A stretch of DNA of 64,000 nt, taken from Toxorhynchites rutilus septentrionalis. Its lineage: Eukaryota; Arthropoda; Insecta; Diptera; Culicidae. The stretch lies in assembly GCF_029784135.1 (NCBI RefSeq), contig NC_073746.1, positions 259,880,994 through 259,944,993 on the forward strand, given 5' to 3'. Below are positions 32,041 through 44,149 of the stretch, one piece after another. Every line of letters starts with the position of its first letter. The stretch's first letter is position 1. The position numbers and the translations under genes are program-made. The notes below the pieces were generated by a model. That model was not told where the DNA came from. It ran no database searches and saw only the letters and a list, made by a program, of their open reading frames with translations.

Positions 32041-33426
32041 GTTGGGTTGAGGTTGAGGGCGCTGGGTTTCAAACGATGAATTGTACCGAGATTGCGAGGA
32101 AGACTGATCGGAGGAATTTGTATGGTTCGAAGGTTGTAAAGTCGAACCAGGAACAAGAGGTGCATTGGATTTCTGTTGCACAGACGAGCGATCGCTAGGA
32201 GGATGGTGCAGCATAGTATGGTGCTTTTGGTTGCATACTCTGCATCCGCCGGACGTACAGACCTTCGCAAGGTGCGAGGACGATAAACAATTTATGCAGA
32301 GGAACTTCTTCTTCACTTGTTCGTAACGTTGAGAGACAGCCATTTTCAGGAACACGTCGCATTTGAATGGTGAGTGTGGAGTCTTCGAACAGAACGGACA
32401 GGAACCAGTTGTCGAATTAGTGATAGTGTGGACTGTATTAACTTTCGAGAATTTCGACGGCCGATAGGATTCCGATTTGTGCGAATCAGATAAGCGAGAC
32501 TTCGAAGGTGTCAATGACTGTAGAACCATTAAATGCGTGCGTAGAAAATCGATGAGATCCCGATACTTTGGAACCTCAGTGGACTTGTGGTGAGCTTCCC
32601 AGTGCAGCAAGGTAGATGAATCAAGTCTACTGCAGACCATGTGGGATAGAAGCACACTCCAACCATCTGTTTCGATGCCCACTTTGTTGATTAGGCATAG
32701 GTTGCGCTCGAAATCGTCGATCAAGCGCATAAGGGACTCGTAGCATTCCCTCTTCATTGGTTCGATTGCGAAAAGCGAATCGATGTATGATTTTACTACT
32801 AACTTTTTGTTGTTGAAACGCTTCTCCAACAACTGCCACGCAACGGCATAATTTGCGTCGGTAAGCTCGATCGCTTCAATAACCTTTCGTGCATCCTTGG
32901 TTAACGATGCAACAAGGTAAGATAATTTGTCTATTTGCGATAACTGCGCATTAGAATCAATTAGAGATTGATAAGTATCTCTGAATGTGATCCATTCCGA
33001 AATGGATCCATCGAACGTTGGAAGTTTTACTTCAGGGATTTTAATTCGTGTCTGTGGTGGATTTGGCGCATTAACTACTGCTACGGCTTGGGAAACGTGC
33101 TGTGAGCCTGCATTAAGCTCACGAATTTTCGTGGTTAGGAACCCGTATGCACGAACATAATCGAGCTCAAAGTTCTGCCGAATGAGTCGATTACTACTCT
33201 CCGTTTCTTCATCAGTTGCGTCCTCTTTTGTGTCATCGAACAGAAGTTCCAGTTGTAGTCGGTTCGATTGGAATTCCCTGTAGACCGTCTCAATTCGTTG
33301 CTTCCATCCCTCCAATTGGTTTTTATCCCTATCTGCATCAAACCGATCCATAAATTGCTTCAAATTGGCCATCGTATCTAAATGAAATCGTTCTTGTCGA
33401 CTGAGCTGTCTCAAATTTGACGCCAT
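31963..33426 (-). CDS. BEL/Pao gag (element 1)
   Basis: 487 aa from an ATG at 33426. It has a coiled-coil-prone N-terminus, the DUF1759-type core (PEVKLPTFDGSISEWITFRD), then capsid-like WQLLEKRFNNKKL. Two CCHC knuckles follow, CPFCSKTPHSPFKC and CINCLSSSHLAKVC, plus a CRVCNQKHHTMLH cluster. The Ser/Gln-rich tail ends out of frame with the protease region, near 31963-32040. It packages element RNA. Confidence 0.9.
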   Translation of the reverse strand: MASNLRQLSRQERFHLDTMANLKQFMDRFDADRDKNQLEGWKQRIETVYREFQSNRLQLELLFDDTKEDATDEETESSNRLIRQNFELDYVRAYGFLTTKIRELNAGSQHVSQAVAVVNAPNPPQTRIKIPEVKLPTFDGSISEWITFRDTYQSLIDSNAQLSQIDKLSYLVASLTKDARKVIEAIELTDANYAVAWQLLEKRFNNKKLVVKSYIDSLFAIEPMKRECYESLMRLIDDFERNLCLINKVGIETDGWSVLLSHMVCSRLDSSTLLHWEAHHKSTEVPKYRDLIDFLRTHLMVLQSLTPSKSRLSDSHKSESYRPSKFSKVNTVHTITNSTTGSCPFCSKTPHSPFKCDVFLKMAVSQRYEQVKKKFLCINCLSSSHLAKVCTSGGCRVCNQKHHTMLHHPPSDRSSVQQKSNAPLVPGSTLQPSNHTNSSDQSSSQSRYNSSFETQRPQPQPNQLASFPLLSLPTVEMFRLLCCCKQR

Positions 33427-34053
33427 TCTTCAACCGCCGAACAATAAATTGTACAACAATACGACTCAGGTGACCAACCTGAACAACCAGAGCACACTAT
33501 GCAACCTCAACTAGCAAGGGATGAAAGCAAGCGAATACAAATTCGACCAAATGCTCCACGAGAAATTATCACATTAGCAGTCAGTAATAAATTAATCTAC
33601 GTGAATCCCTTTATTAATCATCAAAAGCTCGTCATCACTCGACCGTTCCACTCGCATGCGGTACTTACAAAAGGAGGATCAACGATGGCGTCAGTTCATC
33701 GTCCTTCTATTGTCCAGCGGTACACAAAAGACCCAAGCCAAGCCAAGATGCGCTGCAATGGCCGTCTGGCTTGCTGGTTTCCGCGTAGATCGGCAACTCT
33801 CAATAACTTCCGAGATCAACGATTTTTACGTGATCTTTCGCGCACTTATTGTTCGTTTTTTAACTACGACCCGCGTTGATCCACAGGCTCTGTATAGCAG
33901 CACTGTGATCGGAACTTACGCGTGAACTGAATATAAGTTTGGTTTTCACACTAGATGTTCTTATCACTACCGAAAAGTAACCCGCGACGGTAGTCGACAA
34001 CCGTGATTTATCGAACTTATCACGGTTTTATCCGGGTCTGTAGGACCAAAATA
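33427..34053 (-). other. 5' leader of BEL/Pao element 1, with candidate primer binding site
   Basis: Non-coding between the 5' LTR and gag. On the minus strand, TGGTCCTACAGACC begins at 34048, six bases after the LTR end; a TGG start is required of a primer binding site complementary to a tRNA CCA end. I did not identify the tRNA. Confidence 0.5.
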
Positions 34054-34414
34054 TGTTGGCACGGGCACTTTGGCAAGACTCTAGTTTGATTAGCACATGG
34101 AAAAACGACCGAATTTTGTTCAAACGTAAATCACTTTATTCCAATTACCAATTCTTTATTCTTGACTTGTGAAGATAGACCGATGTGTAAGCTTTGAAAG
34201 TATATCGTGTTCTATACTATTCTGGTTTGTGCATAGAAATATACAAATTCAGTGGTGATAAGGGATACGAAAAACGAACTATCCGATTCTCTTCTCTCAT
34301 TAGCCGAAGGTTAATGATAAGGAAGAGTACACTAAAAGTAATTGAGAGTGATCGAATGCGATCAATATAGCCTTATATGCTGGATGGTAATTATGTGCTA
34401 GGGTTGCGCTAACA
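34054..34414 (-). repeat. BEL/Pao element 1, 5' LTR
   Basis: 361 bp, the pair of 27297-27657, followed by target-site duplication AAGGT at 34415-34419. It should carry the element's promoter on the minus strand. Confidence 0.93.
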
Positions 34415-34451
34415 AAGGTAAAAAAATGGCGGCTTTGACATCGATGATACG

Positions 34452-35445
34452 CTCCTTCTGAATTCGATGAAGCCAACCCAATATATTCAATGACGCTATT
34501 TCCTACCGCCTTTTTCTATTGCAAAGTTAAATACCCAAATTTATTTTTGTTCTGCGCTTGCACAACTCCACTGGAACACAAAAATCATTGAAAAGCAGAT
34601 CCAGAAACATTGCAGAAAACATTGTCCATGTTCACTAAGCTCACAAATTTTATAATCACGTTAGTAGAATTCATCATTAGCATAACTCATAGATAATTCA
34701 AGTGAACAGAAGATCAAATCATGATGAGAAACTCCAGACATTGATACTTGATTAAATGTCTAAACTGGATTGGGGCTATCGGTTAAAAGAAGATCAAGTA
34801 ATGACCCAGCAATCATAAAATCCTATAACCAGCGTATATGCAGCATCATATATCCCACATTTTTGGCCTAGCTGGCATATACATGCAAAAGTGGAGGTGA
34901 TATACATACATGACAATTGCTGGCGAATTAGTTTGGATGAATACGCGAATTACACATGCATCTATTGCGACTATTGTCATACATTTATACAATTTATTAC
35001 AGACAAGCCAAAATAAATTAATGGCGGAAAATTTGTATACATGACAACATTTATGTTTCCAAAAATAGGAATTATTCAATTGACTTTTAGAGGGAGGGAG
35101 AGATGAGTGATGTTAATAATTTGTTCTGATGGAATTCGAAATCCGGTTGTTTGGGTGATGAGCAACAGCTATTTCGCAAGGGTTTCTGGAATATAATTGT
35201 AGAGCGGTTAAAACTCGTGCATATGAAACGAAAAATATGTAATCGGATACGTCATTCCTGGTCGTCTATTGTATTTTAGTGGAAATGTCTTGAATTTTTT
35301 TTAGATATGGTCCAGTAAGGTTCAATGCTACGTGTTTAAAGTAATCAAATAACATGAAGTAACAAATTTCATTCTAATTTCACCAATTTGAAGCTGCTTT
35401 CGGGTTTGCTGATCGAGTAAAAATTAATTTGTCCTCAAATCGCCA
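34452..35445 (+). repeat. Segmental duplication, copy B (right part)
   Basis: Matches 23811-24890 from 'gatgaagccaacccaatatattc' to 'gtcctcaaatc(g/a)cc', with a deletion near 34600 relative to copy A and small indels. It includes copy 3 of the MITE-like repeat (34802-35060). Confidence 0.75.
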
Positions 35446-35982
35446 TATTTTACGTTTTTACTACCTGCGAGGTAAAACAGCAACGAAGGCGGCCGAAAAA
35501 AACCCGTTACCCGATACTGTAACGATTCGCACAGCACAGCGTTGGTTTGATCGATTTCGTTCTGGTGTAGTGGCTGTCAAAGATACAACCCATACTGGTA
35601 GGCCAATCGTCGTGGAAACCGATAAAATCGTTGAAATCATCCAAGTAGACCGGCATGTGAGCACTCGCCAGAATCTACGGGAGCTCGGATGGGATGTCCT
35701 ATTGCACCCACCGTATAGTCCGAACCTGGCTCCAAGTGATTATCATCTCTTCCGGTCCATGCAAAACGCTCTTAGTGATACTAAGTTGGCCTCAAAAGAG
35801 GCTTGCGAAAACTGGCTGCCGTAATTTCTTCACAAAGGGCGGGATAATGAAGTTGCCTTCTAAATGGCAACAAGTTTGCGAACAAAACGGCGCATGTTTG
35901 GCTTAAATTGGATAATTTTAAGTATGTTAAATAAAGTGTCAAATTTCGATCAGAAATACGACATTTCTTTTTCCCCAACCCA
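35429..35982 (+). pseudogene. Mariner transposase, internally deleted
   Basis: The N-terminus reads SSNRHILRFYYLRGKTATKAAE (HTH 1), then TAQRWFDRFRSG and the linker TGRP, then a second HTH up to RELGWD. It then jumps directly to LLHPPYSPNLAPSDYHLFRSM, the conserved C-terminal block holding the third catalytic D. The first two catalytic residues are lost in the deletion. The original start codon now reads TTG, and a frameshift follows at 35820. The right TIR is ATTTCTTTTTCCCCAACCCA near 35962-35982. Confidence 0.85.
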
Positions 35983-38914
35983 TGATTTTGATACGATCTC
36001 ACTTCATATGCGACTTAGAATATGCCAAGTTATGCGATTTAATGTTTGCTGGGTAGCTTTCGTTTTGATGGAAATTGATTCAAAACTAACAATAAAAAAC
36101 GACCATGTAGAAAGCGGATTCCTAAGTCGTCTAACGTCGTTTCAATCAGCAAATTGGAGTAAAAATCGCTGATAATGAAAGAAACTTCAACTATATTTGT
36201 CGTGAAGAAAAAAAAAGAATTCTGTAGTCCAACGTCAAAGACGCGTTAGTGTCATGGACGTTCTGCAGAATAGCGTTCATTTATTGCAATAATGCACAGT
36301 TCGTTGTTCGTCGGAGCAAACCGTATGCCCATTCTTTCGGGAAAGTCGCTGCACATTGTGCTGACAATTAAGGAACATTCGCTTCTAACCCCGCGCAATC
36401 ACTCCATTGTGGAGACCTATGAAGTCCTCTGTCAAGGCCATCAAATACCACCTCCACTGTGTAACGAAGGATATGCTGCTGCTCATCGATGACAATAACA
36501 TTAATTCACCCAGATACAATACAATTAAGATTCAACGAACACGTCATCACGGCCAAAGCTTCTACAATTCTTGGTTTCACTCGACGCTTCACTTGGCAAT
36601 TCATCGACATCTACGAGCAATTCCAAATGAAATCGATAAATGACAAAACATGAGTCTTTTTGATTCGAATGAATGTTTGTATTCCGTTTGGGTTAGAGGA
36701 AATATGAGTTTTCCACAGATTTTGGAAATTTTTTGACTCAAATGTAACTTTTGGAAAGGGTGTATCGATTTTAGTAAAAGAAATCTTTGATAATTTATAT
36801 CTCAAAAACTAGGAGTCCTACCCAATAGTGTCTTAGAAAGAGTTATAGAGTATTGATGTTTAAATGTGAAAAATATATACACTGAGAAAAAAATAGTCCT
36901 TTTTTATTTACAAAAAAAAACTTTAATTTGCAATATCTGAAATAAATATTTTTAATTTTTTTTATTTTTTCATATAAAATAGAAGTCATGTAGAAAATTT
37001 GAAAAATGGGTACACGATGGTAAAACTATTTTTGACAAACTATGTGGAACATCGAATTTTTATGAATTTTCGAAACTTCGAGTTTTTGTATGTTAACAAT
37101 CATTTTTAGCCACAAATTAAGAATCCTGATGTGATTTAAAATAAAAAAGGTTCTTTAACAATCTCCTTCTAAATGCAGCCATACTCTAGATATTTCAAAA
37201 AAACATTTCTAATTTATTGTTTTTTTTTTATAGTAAATAGACTCTTTTAATATGTTTGTCGTGTTATACCGCCATGTTCATGAAATTGTATGAATTTGCT
37301 TATAATTTTCAACAACTTTCCCAGATACATCATTATGGTAAAACTATATGTTTAGGAGTTACGTTGAAAAACATTATCGCTGCGTTTTGTATTAACCTAC
37401 ATGTCTTCAAATGTGAAAGAGCAAATCCAAGCTATTTCCTGGTTTTCCCGGTTTTCCTGGTTGAGTTGCCACCCTGTATAATAAATATGTTTCTTGTTTC
37501 TATAAATTTGATTTAATTCGAAAACAAAAACAAAGAATTAATAACAAAGTATTATTGGAGAGGTGACACCCTAGAAACTCGCCCCGGGTTTTGATCGGGT
37601 GAATCAAAATTTCCCCAGAAGAGACGGACACGTGTATACAGTCCAGTATCGGACCGCACAAGGTACTTACTGACGAGCCATTAGTGAGGTGCGTCCGTTC
37701 TCTATCGAGCACACCGCTCTTCAAAAGGGCCAAAACGACAGCACTATGGTTCATGCGGATGCATCATCCACTATCCACTAAGCAGGGAGGCGCTTGGTGG
37801 TTTATTGAAAATGATCAATAGAGCCCGGTATGTTATTTTACTTTGAAATCGCTGAGGAAATCCACAATCTTATTTGGTTTGAACAAAATAAGAATCTCAC
37901 TACGATTACTACGATTGTATTAAACTTAAAACAACTATTTTGAAAAAAATATGCTGATCATTACCAGTAGGTTTTCCCGCTCACCGACGGCAATCGAGGT
38001 CGAACACATACGATAGTAGGTCATGGTCACCGTTCAGTAAAAATTGAAACGTGATACAATAAAGATTTAACGAAAAATAAATGTTATATTTACAAAAAGG
38101 TTTCAGCCGCCAACTCTGAAAAGAATTGTTGAAGTTCTTCGAAAAGGACTGTGTACACCATCACATCGTATCACACCATAATATCTGCACTAATTTCAAT
38201 GGCCTGCCGTCTTGTTATTTCATATAGACATGAAATCTGAGTTTTAAAGAAAGCCGACTATTATAATGCCGTAAACCATTTAGGAAGAACTGAAGACTGG
38301 ATTCAACAATAAAAACTCATAAGTAAAGACGAAGATGGAACGAAGTCATTGTAATAGTATAGGTAAAACTACGTGTTTTCATGGGGTAATAGTGTTTGTA
38401 AGAGAAGAGTAAAGCACACCGTTTGTTTTGGTTTTGGTACGTAAACAGATCAATTCACTTATCAAACCGTGTGGCGCTTCACTGACATGCGTCTTGAAAT
38501 ACATTCGAAAAATACTAAAGGAAACGTGAAAATAATAATTATATTGATATCAACACAATTTTATTTTATTGATTTTCATGACATGAAACGCTATTACTTA
38601 GGAATAACATTTTATTGAGTGGTTTTTATAGCTGTTTCGATGATGTTTTCCTGCATCAGTGTCGAAAAAATAACGATGCTTTCACCAATACAAATAAAAC
38701 TATTGTGGAAAATTGAAAAATGAAAATTTAACTTTCAGAGCTCTAGCTCGAGTTTTCCAACGTTTTTCATTAAACATTACGACGGCAGATGAAAATTTAA
38801 CATCTTGTGAGTAATCGATTAGAGTCTGGTTGCTATTACTTGATGGGAAGTGTGCGAAAACGATAATTTTCTACACACTGCTTTGAAAAATTATTGATTT
38901 TTTTTGCATATATA
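35983..38914. other. 2.9 kb without recognisable genes
   Basis: A short end piece of the MITE-like repeat lies at 36010-36055. Frames at 36292-36640 give no known domain. A GC-richer block at 37560-37830 on the minus strand may be retroelement-derived, but I cannot place it. Confidence 0.35.
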
Positions 38915-39370
38915 CTGTCATACAAATGAAACACAAATTTCTGCATTACTCGAGTATTAATCAAGCAAACGAAACCAAATTTGACATGCGAAGGTTTTAA
39001 GGTGCAATAAATGTTTTTACGGTGGTTAGATACTCTTCTCCCTCTCTCAGGGGGGGGGGGGGTGTTGTCTGCCATACAAATGGAACACAAATTTCTACAT
39101 TACCCGAGAATTAATCAAGCAAATGAAACCAAATTAGGCATATGGAGGTTTGAGGGTGTTTTTATGGTGGTTAGACACTCTATCCCCCTTCTCTAAGGGG
39201 GGCTGCCATACAAATGAAACACAAATTTCTGTGTTACTCGAGAATTGATCAAGCAAACGAAACCAAATCAAGCAAATGGAGCCAAATTTGGCATGTGAAG
39301 ATTTTAGAGGGCACGAAACGTATCTATGGTGAATAGACACTCCTCCCCCTAATCTAAGGGGAGAATAGGG
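38915..39370. repeat. Tandem repeat, three units of about 135-165 bp
   Basis: Units start near 38915, 39069 and 39203. Each begins CTG(C/T)CATACAAATG(A/G)AAC, contains 'atcaagcaaa(c/t)gaaaccaaat' and 'ggtggttagacactc', and ends in a C/T-rich then G-rich run (for example twelve or so G at 39051-39063). Units differ by substitutions and short indels. Non-coding minisatellite. Confidence 0.85.
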
Positions 39371-41756
39371 GAGGGGTATGTCTTTATTCTATCATATTTT
39401 CTGTACCAGACATTTATTCCATGTAACGAAGAAACATGTTATGTGCAAGTGGTTTAAGAATCTTGAACGAGAATTGTGTCTGAAAATAATCTAATATTAT
39501 AATGTTTTGAAAGGTAATCCAACGGGGCGATTAGAAGATCAATCAATGAACAGTTCTGCGATTGCACTCATGAACTTGCGCTTAGTAAGAAAACGTGAAT
39601 GTTTGAAGGTATTGATAACAAAAAACAAATTTTGGGTGGGACGAAGTTTTCCGGGTCAGCTAGTATCCTTTAAACGAGTAGGATGAAGTAGAATCCGTAT
39701 CCACATTGTAACATGGACACGAGGGACTCGAAATTATTTGATTTTTTTTATCGATGTTCAGAAACGTGCACGAAATACATTATCACCATTACCACCATTA
39801 CCACCTTCTATTTATTTAATTATGCAGACTAAGACAAAGAGCCACCACTTATTAGTGCATTTTTGAACACAAGTCTAAATAACTTGGAAAAATAGCATTT
39901 TCTCCTACGTTGTGCCATGTTGTCCGAAACATTATTTGTAGAGGTTTGTAATAACTTTATAGCCAGGTAGATTAAGTATCCCATGGTCATGAGTGCCTTC
40001 TTGGGAAGTTCGTATAGCTGCTGTAATTGATTTCATCGGGCGCTAAGCTCTGCTTATTTATAGGGAAGGGAATGGAGAACAGATAAGTGAATTCAGGGAA
40101 ATGAAGCGGGCAAAAAAAATAAAATTGTTAGTAGCAACACCTACACGATAAAAAATGGAATTGAATACGAATTGATTGGATATCAATGTAATAAAATCTA
40201 TAGCGATGCACGAGTTGCATAAACTACCTTCTTCCAATTATTTTCAAAATGTATGACTCACGTCTTGAACCGAAAATGATGTGTACATCATAGTGTGAAT
40301 GAAACTAATTTATTCACTTATATTCCACCGTACTCGCCTATGCATGCCACCTACAGCAAACTCGAAGTATATTTCGAGATATTCCTCTGCAATCACTGCA
40401 ATGCAATAACGTAAAGACGGCGTCTCTACGCGAAGCCATTAGAATTCCTTTAGCGAGGGCCACAAGTGCAAATTTTCTACGCTTGAATAAGCCTTCTGCA
40501 TGGTGACAAATAAATGAGGAAATAAAGTCATTAGCGTACGGAGGAAGTATAACGTAAACAACATCCTGCAAACGGAACTATCGTTCCAACCAGATCATTC
40601 AGCAATGCTGCAGAGCATTAATATTCAATCACTCTACAATAGTGTTTTTTTTTCATTAATTCATTTTTTCGTTCTTCTAGTAATGTTCGGCTTTGGTAAG
40701 CCGTATTCGTATTACAAAGATGACTTCAATATTCCATTACACTCATTACAAAAATTTATATGGAAGTGAATAGTTTATCCGTCATTAATAAGGTATGGCT
40801 GACTGGGATAGGTTTTGTGTTTTCAACCCGTTGAAATGAAAAATATTTAAACGATATGTTCAATCCAATATTTCGTGTTTGTCTTTCATTCTCACCTCTA
40901 CCCCAGTATTATTGTTAGCGTATGCCACGTCAAGCCAACGTGAAAAATTGAGCCGTCGATGTATCAGACATGGTTTATGGCTTCATGATAGTCTAACGAG
41001 GGTCCCCCAGAGGAAAATTCGAACATGTTGACTGTTTCATACTAATGATTCTACCGGGGGTATTTTTGCTTCGTGTTATTCGTTCATACCTGTTCTACAT
41101 AGTGTTCCGCGTTTAATCGTTTTTCACAGCACATGACTTTATCCGGGTACAAACGTTCTCTTTTCAACCAGTGGTCAGCTTGTGTGGCTAACGTGCAAGT
41201 GGTATGAGGATAATAATAGCACCCTATGAAGCTTGGTAGCAAAATTCCCATAAATAATATTTTTCTCTACAGATTTTTTACACTGCAGTACTAGCTTTTT
41301 TTGTTGCTAGAACAATTCATCTTCCTTTTGCCAATGCGAATCACTCGCTCTCGAAAACGTTTATATTACTGGAGCGAAATGAAATATGGAAAGAAAGGAA
41401 TGCCAATTTTGGAGTCCCACGATGATGAACATGGAAGAGCTTTATTTTGCGTTTTGTTTATTCATTCGTCCATCATCAAGAACCTAGAGGAAGCTATTGA
41501 TAGATAGCTTTTTTTTCTGCTGTGTTAATCACTAACCTGAAATATTTCAATGGTAAATACGGATTGACGCAGATGGCACAGGTTCACGAAAGGGCTATAT
41601 ATCCGACGTGCAGTCTTTGTATTTGCATATAATGCAAATGGAGTTTTTTCATCTGGAATCAAGTTGGAATGGTATTGTTGGGTATTGAATTATGAAAAGG
41701 CCGAGCAAAAATAAAACGATCATCTGGAACATACTACCTTGATTAGAAAGTTCCTG
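39371..41756. other. 2.4 kb without recognisable genes
   Basis: Only short open frames with no motif. The frame at 41301-41507 has a basic N-terminal segment but no known domain. Confidence 0.35.
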
Positions 41757-41862
41757 GAATTTATTCAGGAAATTAAAAATAAAAGATTATACATCAATAT
41801 CGATATTGTCTTCTTCAAAGTACTTCCCATCGACTGCAACGCACTTACCGTTTTGTCTCATA
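41757..41862 (-). pseudogene. Mariner-type transposase C-terminal fragment
   Basis: On the minus strand GKCVAVDGKYFEED followed by a stop resembles the extreme C-terminus of mariner-group transposases. Nothing else of the gene remains upstream on that strand before the next repeat begins. Confidence 0.45.
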
Positions 41863-42333
41863 TTCCGAACAGTCTCAAATTCCGATCACTTAATTTTCAA
41901 ATGTAAATTTACTAAACTTTGATGTTTTAAACAATTGAATAATGAAAACACAGACATTATTTGAGGTATACGATTCATTTTAACATCATATACAGGTATC
42001 GATACTGCCTATAATTTATAATACAGTCAACTCTCCCTAACTCGATGTTCTGTATCTCGATATTTTCCCTAACTAGATGGATTTCATGGCACTTTCGATT
42101 TTACAAGCATGCTTCTCTCCATAACACGATACCTCCCTAACTCGATGCCTCTCTTACTCGATGTGTTTTGATTCATTTTTCCATGGATTTTCACCTCCCT
42201 AACTCGATTGATTTTCGCGTACATGTTTTTGTGCGTTATTACCTCAGATTTCAATTGCCCTTGAAAGTGAAGACGGAGTGTTCGTGTCATCAAACAATTT
42301 CTTTTCAAGTATGGAAACCACGAGAAACCTTTC

Positions 42334-42760
42334 AAGCGAACAATCAAAACGCTAACCATTGCGCAAGGTTTGAGCATCATCGAACAGGTCGAAAAATATG
42401 GACGGAAGGGGTCTGAAGCTGCAAATAAGTTCAGTATTGCACAAAGTGAGGTATCAACACTACTCAAACTAAAGTAAAAATGGAATCGGAATGGAAAATT
42501 GTATCTAGACCAAAAGCATATAAGGTTGGTCAGAATCGAGAAGCTGGAGCGGTCAATGAATTTTTGTCTTGTCAAGCTAGACAAAATAATTTACCCCTCT
42601 TCTATTCTTCGGGATATGGCTTGAGAATTTGTCCAGAAACTGGGAAATCCTAACTTTAAAGCACAACCAACATTGACGGGAGTGATATTCCGCTGGCATA
42701 ATTAATGTGTCGTGAGCGATGTCGACGGTACAATACCGTTCGATTGCTCAATGTCTTTTA
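42334..42760 (+). pseudogene. Tigger transposase, CENP-B-like N-terminal remnants
   Basis: 42334-42477 reads TLTIAQGLSIIEQVEKYGRK and then SEAANKFSIAQSEVSTLLK, the psq-type HTH found at the N-terminus of CENP-B and Tigger transposases, and ends in a stop. A second DNA-binding block is readable at about 42610-42740 (QKLGNPNFKAQPTLTGVIFRWHN, with a FDCSM tail). The DDE catalytic core was not recognisable, so it is inactive. Confidence 0.75.
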
Positions 42761-43241
42761 ATAATTAGTGCAAAAAGGACCAAAACGTGATTTGCTGTGA
42801 TCTGATGCCAGATACCGATATACTAGAAAGTGTTGAAAAACCTGAGAAAAACGCTGAAGATAGTAGTTCTATTGAGATGTTGATTCGAACGTTAAATCAA
42901 ACCTGAAAAATATGTCCGGAATATTGAAATCAACCGAAAATGTCCCTGTGAAACTATTCGAACATTTCTTTGTGATTGAACAGTTCCTGCGTGATCGTTA
43001 CAATTCAGTTTGAGTAACATACTTAATCAATATTTTCATTGTTAACCTAGTGCCTCGTGCAAGTCGGACTCGATTATATACAAACTCGATTATATATGAT
43101 TCGATTATGTAAAATTTAGGACTCGATCGTATACAGTTTGAAAAAAAAAGTTTTTTTTTATAATTCAGATATGAATAATTTCAAGAAAAAAAATTAACCT
43201 TTCTGCATTAAGGTGAAATTTAAGTGGCTTTTATAAGTACA

Positions 43242-43495
43242 GTGGATTAAAAATCGCGATTTTTGAAGATTTTGATTGAATCTTCATCAGGAATTGTTTA
43301 TGTCGATATTGCAGCGAAATTAAGAGAGATAGAAGTTGGGCGTCAAAGAACAAATTGTAGAGAGGTTAGAGAGCTTTATTTTAATTGATAGAAACAATCA
43401 AGTTTAGTATGAATTTTTAGGATAAAATTCATAATTACAAATAAAAAAAAACTTTTAAATTTTCCACTTCAAAAATGTTATTTTAATCCACTAAT
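43242..43495. mobile_element. MITE nested in the Tigger element
   Basis: Left end CAGTGGATTAAAAAT and right end ..TTTTAATCCACT form short inverted repeats about 250 bp apart. The interior is AT-rich and non-coding. Flanking TA at the left is visible; the right flank is less clear. Confidence 0.45.
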
Positions 43496-44149
43496 TTAGA
43501 TGTTCCATTACTATATCCTCTACTAAATTTTCTCATCTTTCAAATGAAAGCAACAAAATCGGATTACGTAGCATACTTTTCAATGTAGAGTCAGTTTGAG
43601 CCAACAGAATCCGAAACAAAGAAAAAGTTCTATAAGTCTGTCATCGTTGAAATTCTAACATATGCGTAGAAGGATTTTTTTCGTGAAATATAACCGTCAC
43701 CTCCTGAAAGATTCTGGAAAAAATATTTTTTTTATATGAGAAAGGTGTTTTTTCCCTTTAAGGGAATGAATCAAAAATTCAAATTAATACCATAATTGGG
43801 ACACTTACCCTAATATATGACAATTTAAGACATAAAAAAATTAGGAAAAAATGTTCTGTATCTCGATACCTCCCTAACTCGATGGTCCCTTTGGATATCG
43901 AGTTAGGGAGAGTTGACTGTATTAGACATTTGCAAAAGAGTGGCAGTCAAAACCAATGATATAATGTATGCGTTAGCAAATTCCGTAAAAAACAAGCATT
44001 GTCCATTGTATAGTTTTCGTTATTTTTTCAACTATTTTGTATGTTGTTTTCATGTTAAGTGCTAGAGAATGCATGAACCTACATTAATTGGATGAAAAAA
44101 AAAAAAGATATTTTTTGTTGCAAATCTTCATTAAAATTAATATTGAATA

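Larger units (their letters stand above)
27297..34414 (-). mobile_element. Complete BEL/Pao LTR retrotransposon (element 1)
   Basis: 7.1 kb, with two 361-bp LTRs and a perfect 5-bp target-site duplication AAGGT (27292-27296 and 34415-34419). Gag, protease and pol lie on the minus strand. I noticed only about two substitutions between the LTRs, indicating a recent insertion. Coding is spread over three different frames. No envelope-like ORF is seen. Confidence 0.93.
26985..34481 (+). mobile_element. Mariner remnant, split by the BEL/Pao element
   Basis: The left end is TTGGGTTGGGGAATAAG and the right end GAAGCCAACCCAA followed by TA. Transposase N-terminal remnants on the plus strand flank the BEL insertion: FHSGQKAVEASRDICDVYGE (27200-27265) and FDIDDT (34440-34458), which recall the mariner HTH segment and the GDFD.DD.PRSGRP linker. 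The rest of the transposase is deleted. Confidence 0.65.
42024..43919 (+). mobile_element. Tigger/pogo-type DNA transposon (decayed)
   Basis: 1.9 kb, with perfect inverted repeats of about 23 bp beginning CAGTCAACTCTCCCTAACTC, followed internally by more AACTCGAT repeats. TA flanks lie at 42022-42023 and 43920-43921. The unoccupied target is preserved at 44399-44400 in a neighbouring repeat copy. Inside is a dead transposase with a CENP-B-like N-terminus and at least one younger MITE (43242-43495). Confidence 0.88.
41868..44130 (+). repeat. Unclassified repeat, copy 1 (interrupted by Tigger)
   Basis: 41868-42023 plus 43920-44130 align to 44190-44590 of copy 2: 'aaatgtaaatttact(a/g)aacttt', 'ggtatcgata/cactgcctataat', 'ttagacatttgcaaaa', 'gacagtcaaaaccaatgat' and 'tattttgt(a/t)tgttgttttcatgtt'. 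The break falls exactly at the Tigger insertion. Confidence 0.75.

Noticed and set aside
36292..36643. Two overlapping small frames
   Set aside because: Neither shows a recognisable motif and they are in different frames of the same DNA.
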